Below are positions 1-6,758 of a DNA stretch of 9,671 nucleotides, piece by piece. This DNA is from an uncultured Flavobacterium sp. (lineage in GTDB: Bacteria; Bacteroidota; Bacteroidia; Flavobacteriales; Flavobacteriaceae): the NCBI RefSeq assembly GCF_946482535.1, contig NZ_CAMLRU010000102.1:1-9671 (forward strand), in the 5' to 3' direction. Each line of letters begins with the position of its first letter. The stretch's first letter is position 1. The notes under the pieces are model-generated. The model was not told where the DNA came from. It ran no database searches and worked only from the letters and a program-made list of their open reading frames with translations. A program made the position numbers and the translations under genes.

Positions 1-347
1 TCAATCTTTCCATTGACCAAGTTATAAGTTATCGCTTTAGAATAAGCCAATTTTTCCTGACCATTTCCACCTACATAAAACCTTTCGGAATGGTTAGCGT
101 ATTCATAACCTTCTTTTTTGTAAATCTTAATTTTGGTTATTATTTCTGTAACAATTGTAAAACCATCATCACCGGAATACTCAAAATAGGTTCTCCCTAT
201 ATTAAACAATACGGCAGCACTTGCTGATGAATCTATTGGGCAAACTTTCTCTTTCAATTCATCAATCGTTACTTCCCCTAACTCTCTTTTTTGAGAAACA
301 GCAAATTGGCTTCCCAACAAAATGGCAAATAAGATTATTTTTTTCAT
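1..347 (-). CDS. Exported DUF3857-like protein, N-terminal part only (runs off the left edge)
   Basis: The first 115 codons of a minus-strand gene are visible, starting with ATG at 347. Residues 1-18 form a signal peptide (Lys-Lys, then a hydrophobic core, cleavage probably after AVS before Gln19), so the product is exported to the periplasm or outer membrane. The mature start, with a run around IKIYKKEGYEYAN, resembles the N-terminal beta-strand region of DUF3857 proteins, which often carry a transglutaminase-like domain further on; that part lies outside the window. The start lies only 4 nt after the stop of the 636-aa gene at 352-2262, so the two are almost certainly co-transcribed and probably functionally paired. 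Family assignment is by resemblance and by its neighbour. Function is unknown. Confidence 0.75.
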   Translation of the reverse strand, partial: MKKIILFAILLGSQFAVSQKRELGEVTIDELKEKVCPIDSSASAAVLFNIGRTYFEYSGDDGFTIVTEIITKIKIYKKEGYEYANHSERFYVGGNGQEKLAYSKAITYNLVNGKI

Positions 348-351
348 CTGT

Positions 352-2262
352 TTATAATTTGGTTATGACTATTTTTGAGTTATCACTTTTGGCTACTGCC
401 TCTCTGAATTTGCGATAATTTTCATATTTAGATTTATCGTAAAATCCTTTCTTGATGATTAGTTTTCTTTTACAAAGTATTTGAGTCGGACTTACCGTTT
501 GAAACTCAATCTTGTAATTTCCAAATTCTGTATCCAGGACAACACCATCGGGTTTGGCTTCAATACTGTAACCTTCCGGGAGGTTGATTTCAATTTCGGC
601 CTCGTGGGTATAGCCTCTGTCTATTTGAAAAGGAAATTCTCTTGTTCTTTGTTTTTTGGGAATGTAACTGCTCTGATCAAAAGCATTTAAGGCAAACAAC
701 AATTTACCGGCCGAATTTTGGGCATAACTCTCTGCTGTCAATTCGACTTCTTCAATAAATTCAATAGTTTTCGGATTATTGGTATACCCAATTTTAGTAA
801 TGCTTAGGTTGTTAATTCTACTGAATTCTTCCTTATAGGATTTGATTTGCTCTTCCCGACTTTCCCGTTCTCTGGTGAAATAGTTGTCATACTCTAATCC
901 TTTAGAAATCATTTTTACCTTACCCATAAAATCTCCTTCGGCCGAAACTTGATAGGATCCTTTGATGGTTCTGAGATTATCTGCTTCAGTAAAAGTTTTG
1001 GTTTTTACAATTTCGCCTCCTTCTGGTTTAACAATCAAAACGTTTCGGTCATCGGTAAAGTCTCCCTGAAATCCAAAAGGCTTAATTTGACTGGTACACT
1101 CTAACCAAACTAATCCTTTGTCTGTGGGCAAAGAAAGAATAATATGATTACCTTGTATAGAAGCAATATCTTTATTGATATCGCGTTTGTCATCTGATCC
1201 GGCATAAACTACCGTGTAATAAGAAGGCACTCCGACTACTTTTAGTAACGAACGGGTATAATTGGTCAAAGCTTTACAATCGCCATAACCCAACTTGTCA
1301 ACTTCTTTAGCCAGCATAGGTTTCCAGCCGCCTATACCTACTTGGACACTGACATAACGGGTTTTTTCTTGTACAAATTTGTAAACAATTCTGGCAATTT
1401 CCTCCGGGTTTTTTTCACCACCGACCAATTGCTTGATTTTGAGTTGTGTCTCTTCCGGGATTTCTTCAGTATCTGCTAACAATGACTCGTAATACCATTT
1501 TCCGAACTCTTTCCAATCAGTAGCTTTTCCGGCCACATTTTCCAAAGAGAAATTTTCCAAAGAAAAGTAAACCATAGGAAACAATTGATCAAAATCGGGG
1601 CTCAACTCTTCTCTTTTTTTGGCCAACAGATGTTTGACCGAATAGCTAACCGATGTTGGGGTTTCTTTTTTATCAATGTAATTTTGGTCTTCAAAATTTA
1701 CTTCCTTTTTGTTGAGTTTTAACTCGGGATTGTAAACAATGGTCAGCGCTGTTTTCTCAACACTGGCCAAATACCCTTCGAACGGACTCCAAGAAGGAAT
1801 AAAAGCGGTATTAGAAGTTTCGGTTTCGGTTTCCAAAACCATCGTAAACGGATAATTGGTAGGTGTGTAATCTAAGTACAAGGCTCGATTATCGTTAAAA
1901 ATAGAAACGCCGTCTGCCACACTGGTGTCGCTGAAATCTTTTCGGCGGTATTTTTTTATTTCTTTTCCGAAAGGATCGTAAACCGTTGCTTCTATCTTAT
2001 TAATCCTGGTGTTTTTATCGTAGTACTCATGCAAATCCAAACTTCTCATTCCCAATTCATTCAACACCGTAACCACTTTAGTAGACTTGATGGTCATGGA
2101 TTTTTGGGAAACAATATCAATCGTCATCTCATTGGAACGAATGACGGCATTGGCATTTTGCTTTAAAGTGTCAGGCAGCGTGAGTAGCGAGTATTCTATT
2201 TTTTGGGCGGTTACCGCAATAGAAAAAAACAACAACAAATGGGTAAAAAAGGTAATCTTCAT
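352..2262 (-). CDS. Exported DUF3857 / transglutaminase-like domain protein
   Basis: 636 aa with a signal peptide at residues 1-19 (cleavage probable after AVTA before Gln20). Residues about 55-215 look like a DUF3857 beta-rich domain. Residues about 275-392 form a transglutaminase-like core: Cys329 in GYGDCKA, His373 in GNHI and an acidic residue, Glu388, in LECTS, matching the Cys-His-Asp order of the fold but with Glu in the third place. The C-terminal part (about 430-636) is beta-rich, as in DUF3858-type tails. Such proteins are common in Bacteroidota, often in tandem, and their substrates are not known; a papain-like peptidase or cross-linking activity in the periplasm is possible, as is a purely structural role. 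The gene leads a two-gene unit with the truncated homologue at 1-347, 4 nt away. Fold confidence is good; biological role is open. Confidence 0.85.
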   Translation of the reverse strand: MKITFFTHLLLFFSIAVTAQKIEYSLLTLPDTLKQNANAVIRSNEMTIDIVSQKSMTIKSTKVVTVLNELGMRSLDLHEYYDKNTRINKIEATVYDPFGKEIKKYRRKDFSDTSVADGVSIFNDNRALYLDYTPTNYPFTMVLETETETSNTAFIPSWSPFEGYLASVEKTALTIVYNPELKLNKKEVNFEDQNYIDKKETPTSVSYSVKHLLAKKREELSPDFDQLFPMVYFSLENFSLENVAGKATDWKEFGKWYYESLLADTEEIPEETQLKIKQLVGGEKNPEEIARIVYKFVQEKTRYVSVQVGIGGWKPMLAKEVDKLGYGDCKALTNYTRSLLKVVGVPSYYTVVYAGSDDKRDINKDIASIQGNHIILSLPTDKGLVWLECTSQIKPFGFQGDFTDDRNVLIVKPEGGEIVKTKTFTEADNLRTIKGSYQVSAEGDFMGKVKMISKGLEYDNYFTRERESREEQIKSYKEEFSRINNLSITKIGYTNNPKTIEFIEEVELTAESYAQNSAGKLLFALNAFDQSSYIPKKQRTREFPFQIDRGYTHEAEIEINLPEGYSIEAKPDGVVLDTEFGNYKIEFQTVSPTQILCKRKLIIKKGFYDKSKYENYRKFREAVAKSDNSKIVITKL

Positions 2263-2278
2263 TTATTAAGAATTTTAC

Positions 2279-2286
2279 CAAATATA
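2279..2286 (-). promoter_or_regulatory. Candidate Bacteroidota -7 promoter element for the DUF3857 gene pair
   Basis: TATATTTG on the minus strand matches the Bacteroidota sigma -7 consensus TAnnTTTG exactly and ends 16 nt before the ATG at 2262. No clear TTG (-33) is seen 19-21 bp upstream, and the sequence is very AT-rich, so a chance match is possible. It lies in the 50-bp gap after dtd, where I see no terminator, so read-through from rsgA-dtd may also feed these genes. Confidence 0.4.
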
Positions 2287-2312
2287 AAAAAATTATGATT
2301 TTATTTATAATC

Positions 2313-2765
2313 TTATTCTTTATTTTTTGTGTCGATTACAATTGTCACCGGACCATCATTTAACAAGGCTACTTTCATATCGGCGCCAAATTGTCCGGTT
2401 TGGACTTTCTTACCCAATTCGGCTTCCGTTTGGAGTATAAATTTTTCGTAGAGCGGAATGGCTATTTCCGGCTTGGAAGCTTTAATGTAGGAAGGACGGT
2501 TGCCTTTTTTGGTCGAGGCATGAAGGGTAAACTGACTCACAATGATCATTTCGCCATCGATGTCTTTTAAAGATAAATTCATCACTTCATTATCATCGGC
2601 AAAAATCCTGAGATTGGCTATTTTGGCCGTTAGCCAATGAATATCTTCTTGAGAATCGCTGTCTTCAAAACCTACCAAGACTAATAATCCTTGTTGAATA
2701 TCGGCCACTTTCTGACCTTCAATAGTGACGGAAGCCTGAGAAACTCTTTGGATAACCGCTTTCAT
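2313..2765 (-). CDS. dtd: D-aminoacyl-tRNA deacylase
   Basis: 150 aa, the full usual length of bacterial DTD. It hydrolyses the ester bond of D-aminoacyl-tRNAs (and Gly-tRNA(Ala)) in the cytoplasm, recycling tRNA and keeping D-residues out of proteins. The N-terminus MKAVIQRVSQASV is typical. The SQFTL motif sits at residues 77-81, with Thr80 at the conserved active-site position. GNRPSY is at 88-93, and the C-terminal NDGPVT (136-141) contains the Gly-cisPro pair that excludes L-aminoacyl substrates. It starts 6 nt after the stop of rsgA, so the two form a translation-quality operon. No terminator is evident in the 50 nt after its stop. I see no missing key residue. Confidence 0.96.
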   Translation of the reverse strand: MKAVIQRVSQASVTIEGQKVADIQQGLLVLVGFEDSDSQEDIHWLTAKIANLRIFADDNEVMNLSLKDIDGEMIIVSQFTLHASTKKGNRPSYIKASKPEIAIPLYEKFILQTEAELGKKVQTGQFGADMKVALLNDGPVTIVIDTKNKE

Positions 2766-2771
2766 ACTTGG

Positions 2772-3752
2772 TTATGATTTTCGGGTTTCATCGCTGGCAA
2801 TTCGATCATCATTGTAAATGTCTGAGCGATAATGTTCGTCGTCGCCTTCCAGTATTTTGAGGTAACTGTTGTAGCGTGACCAAGCGATTTTGTCTTCTTC
2901 CAAAGCTTTTTTAACGGCACAATGCGGTTCTTCTTTGTGCAAACAATTGTTGAATTTGCATTGGTCTTTCAATTTAAAAAATTCGGGGAAATAATCACTG
3001 ATTTCGGAAGGCTCCATATCTACAATCCCGAATCCTTTGATTCCCGGTGTATCAATGATTTTGGCATCAAATGACAAGTCGTACATCTCCGCAAAAGTAG
3101 TGGTGTGCTGGCCTTGTTTGCTTTGTTCGGAAATGTGTTTGGTTTTCAAATTCAAATTGGGCTCCAAAGCATTGACCAAAGTAGATTTTCCCACTCCCGA
3201 ATGCCCCGAAAACATGCTTACTTTTCCGGTCATCATGGCTTTTAATTCTGCCAAACCCTTTTTCTCAACGGCCGAAACTCTCAAACATTGGTATCCGATT
3301 TCCGAATAAATATATTGAAGATAAAGCTGTTCGTCTAACATCGCCTCATCAAAAGTATCAATCTTATTGAAAACCAAAACCGCTTCAATTCCATAGGCTT
3401 CAGCAGTAACCAAAAACCTATCGATAAAACTGGTAGTCGTTGGCGGATTATTAATCGTTATCAAAAGAAAAACGATGTCAATATTGGAAGCGATAATATG
3501 GGTTTGCTTGGATAAGTTCACCGATTTTCGAACGATATAATTCTTACGGTCGTGAATGTGGTGAATTTGCCCGATGGTTTCATCGGTGGTCTTGTCTAAT
3601 TCAAAATCGACGACATCGCCTACTGCAATCGGGTTGGTGCTTTTGATACCTTTCATGCGGAACTTACCCTTAATACGGCATTCATAGAACGCATTATCTT
3701 CGGTCTTCACGGTGTACCAACTTCCGGTAGATTTATAAACGATTCCGGTCAT
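2772..3752 (-). CDS. rsgA: Ribosome small subunit-dependent GTPase A (YjeQ/RsgA)
   Basis: 326 aa, normal length. RsgA is a circularly permuted GTPase that checks and completes late 30S subunit maturation. An N-terminal OB-fold (about 1-70) precedes the GTPase, whose motifs occur in the permuted order typical of the family: G4 NKID (129-132), G5 SA (160-161), G1 GHSGVGKST (183-191), G2 around the Thr run at 217-219 and G3 DTPG (234-237). A C-terminal zinc finger follows with Cys265, Cys270, His272 and Cys278 (C-x4-C-x-H-x5-C). All expected residues are present. The ATG at 3752 is preceded by a good -7 promoter element, and dtd follows after 6 nt. Confidence 0.97.
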   Translation of the reverse strand: MTGIVYKSTGSWYTVKTEDNAFYECRIKGKFRMKGIKSTNPIAVGDVVDFELDKTTDETIGQIHHIHDRKNYIVRKSVNLSKQTHIIASNIDIVFLLITINNPPTTTSFIDRFLVTAEAYGIEAVLVFNKIDTFDEAMLDEQLYLQYIYSEIGYQCLRVSAVEKKGLAELKAMMTGKVSMFSGHSGVGKSTLVNALEPNLNLKTKHISEQSKQGQHTTTFAEMYDLSFDAKIIDTPGIKGFGIVDMEPSEISDYFPEFFKLKDQCKFNNCLHKEEPHCAVKKALEEDKIAWSRYNSYLKILEGDDEHYRSDIYNDDRIASDETRKS

Positions 3753-3772
3753 TTTTTGAATTTAGTGTTCCG

Positions 3773-3780
3773 CAAAGGTA
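3773..3780 (-). promoter_or_regulatory. Candidate -7 promoter element for rsgA-dtd
   Basis: TACCTTTG on the minus strand is an exact TAnnTTTG match ending 20 nt before the rsgA ATG. It lies downstream of the strong terminator of the preceding gene (3821-3850), so rsgA needs its own promoter here. The -33 TTG element is not obvious. Confidence 0.6.
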
Positions 3781-3820
3781 AAAAAATGAAACTGTTTCTG
3801 GTTTAAAGTTTGTTTCAAAT

Positions 3821-3850
3821 AAAAAGGCTGTGATTTTTCACAGCCTTTTT
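3821..3850 (-). terminator. Intrinsic terminator, symmetric, after the 551-aa exported protein
   Basis: A perfect 13-bp inverted repeat (AAAAAGGCTGTGA with TCACAGCCTTTTT) has a 4-nt loop at 3834-3837. On the minus strand the hairpin ends in a T run and begins 1 nt after the stop codon at 3852, so it ends that transcript. Because both outer arms are A/T runs it could also stop plus-strand transcription. Confidence 0.92.
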
Positions 3851-3851
3851 A

Positions 3852-5507
3852 TTAATCTTCCAAAATCATTCGTCCTAATTTATCTAACTTCTTTCTCGAA
3901 GAATAAATGATAAACTCATTCTGATTTTTGCGGTAATACACGCCCGGGCGAAGCACCAATTCGTTCTTGATTACCTCTTCAGGATCTTTTCGGGTGATTT
4001 GTCCTTTAGAATCAAAAATGAAAACCGATGGAACCGCATTGTTGTAATTGCCTAAAGATCTGATTTCTTCAATATCGGTAATGCCTTTGTTTTTCACATT
4101 ATCGTTGAAAAGTAAATTCAAAATACCGTCCTTATAAATAGGAATAGCGCCTAAATATTCCGGACCTTTCCCCATTTGTGCTAGAGGAATTGCCATGGCT
4201 ACTCCTACTGCAAAATTTCCGTTTCCACCAACTGCTCCAAAGGCAAACGACATAGTGGTTACTGTAGCTGACTGCTCTTTTGGCAATACATTGCTCCAAT
4301 CTAATGAACCATCCGGTTTAAGACAAGTAACAATAATCTCATTTTTAGTATAGGTCACAGGAGTAAACGCCAATGGTCCGATACCTGAGCTTTGCCCAAC
4401 ATAAACGAATTGCAACTCAGACAACACAATGATACCACCGTCATTTTTTTCAATTAAAGTAGTGATACTGTATAAAGGTTTTAAATCTTTGCCTTTTTTG
4501 GCTCTTCTTTCTCCTAATAATTTTACTTTGGTAGCGTAATCAAACTCATTGAATTTTAAATTGTCATTTACATTCGTGGCCAAATTTATAGTGGCATTGT
4601 AAACCCCTTTTAATTCTTTATTTGCCTTACCGTTTTCACGAACACTAGAGTAAAACCCAACCAATTGCACAGTGTTTTTGTTGGTTGACATCATTTTACA
4701 ATTGATGATTTCTTTGCCTTTGATATTGATATCTATAACCTCTTTTGCATAGTTGTTGGCTCTTTTGAAAGCGTGAATTTGGAATTTTTCCACTTGTTCT
4801 TTCTTTTTAGAATCGCGGTAGCTTTCGTTGATGACCAAGAAAACATCATCTTGAAAATTCAACTCAAAATCAGAAATCGTAAATTCATAATCTTTTTTGC
4901 TGTCGTCAAATTTCACTTTCTCTTCACTGCTGAAAAGCGTAGCCAATTTATCGTCAAACAATTTCACTTCATATTTGATGGCATCTTCTTTAGGAAAACG
5001 CGACGTATGCATGATTAGCAAAGCACCTTCATCGGGAGATTGTTTGAAATAAAATCCGCCGCGTTCTGATTTCTTGGCTACTTCCGAATTGAATAAGGTA
5101 ACTGATGTTTTGCCCAATATCCCTTTTTCAGAAATTTCAGTTCCAACAAGATTGAAAATTTTATCCTTTTTGTTGTAAACACTTCCTATGGCAAAAAGTT
5201 TTCCGTTTAACAAAAATACATCTTCAAAATCGACCTCTTTATCACTGATTTGAGGAATAACAATCGGGTTTGAAGAAAGTAATTTCATGGTTCTTGATTC
5301 AAATATTTTCAGGAAATAATCTTCCTTTTCTTTGAATCCGAGTGCGTAAATTTTATTACCGGCTTCTCCGATAATCTTTACAATTTTTTGTTTGTCTTCG
5401 GGTAATTCTTCACCGTAAGTCATGTTGATTTTGTCAATCTTGTTTTGTGCACTCAAGCTTATGCAACTGCAAACAAAAAAGACAAAACCCAGTAAGGTTT
5501 TTTTCAT
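3852..5507 (-). CDS. Uncharacterised exported protein, 551 aa
   Basis: I do not recognise this protein. Residues 1-20 are a signal peptide (Lys-Lys, hydrophobic core, probable cleavage after SLSA before Gln21). Cys13 and Cys15 lie in the core but do not form a good lipobox, so a soluble periplasmic or secreted protein is more likely than a lipoprotein. The mature part shows recurring stretches of the type 'small hydrophobic strand, polar turn, strand' (for example around 52-68, 103-122, 221-246, 279-305 and 357-370), which suggests a beta-propeller-like or other repeat-beta fold; this is inference. A Gly/Ala-rich, weakly hydrophobic stretch at about 421-446 stands out. The gene is monocistronic, with a hairpin terminator right after its stop and another transcript's terminator upstream. 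No enzyme motif is visible. Confidence 0.85.
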   Translation of the reverse strand: MKKTLLGFVFFVCSCISLSAQNKIDKINMTYGEELPEDKQKIVKIIGEAGNKIYALGFKEKEDYFLKIFESRTMKLLSSNPIVIPQISDKEVDFEDVFLLNGKLFAIGSVYNKKDKIFNLVGTEISEKGILGKTSVTLFNSEVAKKSERGGFYFKQSPDEGALLIMHTSRFPKEDAIKYEVKLFDDKLATLFSSEEKVKFDDSKKDYEFTISDFELNFQDDVFLVINESYRDSKKKEQVEKFQIHAFKRANNYAKEVIDINIKGKEIINCKMMSTNKNTVQLVGFYSSVRENGKANKELKGVYNATINLATNVNDNLKFNEFDYATKVKLLGERRAKKGKDLKPLYSITTLIEKNDGGIIVLSELQFVYVGQSSGIGPLAFTPVTYTKNEIIVTCLKPDGSLDWSNVLPKEQSATVTTMSFAFGAVGGNGNFAVGVAMAIPLAQMGKGPEYLGAIPIYKDGILNLLFNDNVKNKGITDIEEIRSLGNYNNAVPSVFIFDSKGQITRKDPEEVIKNELVLRPGVYYRKNQNEFIIYSSRKKLDKLGRMILED

Positions 5508-5519
5508 TTTGGTTGTTTT

Positions 5520-5551
5520 AAAATTTATAGGTTGTTTTTATTGCGGCACAA
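5520..5551 (-). promoter_or_regulatory. Weak promoter candidate for the 551-aa exported protein
   Basis: On the minus strand TTG (5551-5549) lies 21 bp upstream of TAAATTTT (5527-5520), which matches TAnnTTTG except for the last base; 12 nt then separate it from the ATG at 5507. The spacing fits Bacteroidota promoters, but the -7 match is imperfect. Confidence 0.3.
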
Positions 5552-5557
5552 TGATAC

Positions 5558-5588
5558 AAAAAAAACCTGCCAAACTATCGGCAGGTTT
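5558..5588 (-). terminator. Intrinsic terminator of the aromatic amino acid operon
   Basis: A 9-bp stem (AAACCTGCC with GGCAGGTTT, plus strand 5563-5571 and 5580-5588) has an 8-nt loop. On the minus strand it ends in a run of eight T. It lies 21 nt after the stop of the DAHP synthase-chorismate mutase gene and separates that operon from the exported protein gene. Confidence 0.9.
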
Positions 5589-5609
5589 CCTATTTAATTT
5601 AATCCCAAC

Positions 5610-6692
5610 TTAATTATTGATAATTTTCTCCTGATGGCTGATACTTTCCTGGTGAATGGCCTTAAAAATCTTGAGGATAAATTCTTCACTCAGGCCTTTT
5701 TCTTCACCATCCAAAATCATTTTTCCGAGAATTTCATTCCAACGCTTGTTTTGCAAAACGGCTACGTTTTTCTCTTTCTTCAAAGCTCCGATTTTATCAG
5801 CGACTTTCATTCTTTTGCCTAAAATCTCGAGCAACTTTCTGTCGTATTCATCAATATCTACGCGAAATCTCGACAATCGACTGTTGTAATCATCGGCATC
5901 ATCGGTCACTTTTCGGATGGTTAAATCGGAGATGATTTGTTTCAAACGCGCGGGCGTGACTTGCTGAGCCGCATCGCTCCAGGCATTATCCGGGTCGATA
6001 TGGGTTTCGATGATCATGCCGTCGTAATTCAAATCCAAAGCTTCTTGGGTTACCTGAAAAATCATATCGCGGTTTCCGGTAATGTGCGAAGGATCAATAA
6101 TCAGCGGAATATCCGGGAATTTATTCTGAAAATCAATCGCAATTTGCCACTCGGGTATGTTTCTGTATTTGGTTTTTTCATAAGTTGAAAAACCTCTGTG
6201 AATCACGCCTAACTTTTTAATGCCGGCATTGTACAATCGCTCCAAACCGCCAATCCAAAGAGACAAATCGGGATTGACCGGATTTTTAACCAAAACAATT
6301 TTATCGGTATTTTGCAACGCATCGGCCAATTCCTGAACCGCAAACGGATTAACTGTTGTTCTGGCGCCAATCCACAACACATCGATATCATATTCTAAGG
6401 CCAATTTCACTTGGGCCGCCGTGGCCACTTCAATAGCCATGAGCAAACCGGTTTCTGCTTTGGCTTTTTTGAGCCACTTTAACCCAATTTCGCCAACGCC
6501 TTCAAATCCGCCCGGACGTGTTCGGGGTTTCCAAATTCCGGCCCTAAAAATCGAGACCTTGGAATCTTTTAATTCGTGGGCAATTTTCAAGACTTGTTCT
6601 TCGGTTTCCGCACTACACGGACCGGCAATTACCAAAGGATGCGGCAATTTAAAATCGTCTAACCACTTTCTGTTTTCTGCTGTAATAGTCAT
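5610..6692 (-). CDS. Bifunctional DAHP synthase / chorismate mutase (AroQ type, C-terminal)
   Basis: 360 aa. Residues 1-260 are a class I-beta DAHP synthase, which condenses PEP and erythrose 4-phosphate in the first shikimate step: GPCS (24-27), FRAGIWKPRTRP (49-60), KNP (136-138), HRGFS (165-169), DPSH (200-203). The metal ligands fit as Cys26, His203, Glu229 and Asp240, with the spacing of the Thermotoga enzyme. Residues about 270-358 are an AroQ chorismate mutase (chorismate to prephenate), with Arg277, Arg294, Lys305, Arg317, Ser350 and Gln354 aligning to active-site residues of the E. coli mutase; Gln314 replaces its Asp48. The DAHPS-then-mutase order is the Bacteroidota arrangement, opposite to Bacillus; in such enzymes the mutase domain is known to mediate prephenate inhibition. 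Last gene of the pheA operon, 52 nt after the aminotransferase; a terminator follows. Confidence 0.95.
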   Translation of the reverse strand: MTITAENRKWLDDFKLPHPLVIAGPCSAETEEQVLKIAHELKDSKVSIFRAGIWKPRTRPGGFEGVGEIGLKWLKKAKAETGLLMAIEVATAAQVKLALEYDIDVLWIGARTTVNPFAVQELADALQNTDKIVLVKNPVNPDLSLWIGGLERLYNAGIKKLGVIHRGFSTYEKTKYRNIPEWQIAIDFQNKFPDIPLIIDPSHITGNRDMIFQVTQEALDLNYDGMIIETHIDPDNAWSDAAQQVTPARLKQIISDLTIRKVTDDADDYNSRLSRFRVDIDEYDRKLLEILGKRMKVADKIGALKKEKNVAVLQNKRWNEILGKMILDGEEKGLSEEFILKIFKAIHQESISHQEKIINN

Positions 6693-6726
6693 AGCTTTTT
6701 ATCTTCTGTAAATTTAGTAAAATCCA

Positions 6727-6758
6727 ATTCGTAATTCGTAATTTCTAATTCGTAATTC
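6727..6758. repeat. Array of a 7-bp direct repeat (ATTCGTA) across the aminotransferase stop codon
   Basis: Plus-strand units ATTCGTA at 6727-6733, 6734-6740 and 6748-6754, a degenerate ATTTCTA at 6741-6747 and a partial ATTC at 6755-6758. Read on the minus strand this is TACGAAT repeated. The array provides the last aminotransferase codons (ATT ACG AAT) and its TAG stop, which lies in the degenerate unit. From memory, tandem ATTACGA-type repeats are common between flavobacterial genes and give C-termini of the form RITNYEL; this should be verified. Their function is unknown. Confidence 0.85.

Noticed and set aside
5422..5613. 63-codon plus-strand reading frame across the end of the exported protein gene and the aro-operon terminator
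   Set aside because: It is antisense to a signal peptide region and contains a terminator hairpin; no supporting protein features.
6709..6716. TAAATTTA as an internal promoter 16 nt before the DAHP synthase-chorismate mutase start
   Set aside because: It lacks the final G of TAnnTTTG, is a simple AT palindrome and has no TTG at the right distance; co-transcription from pheA is the simpler view.
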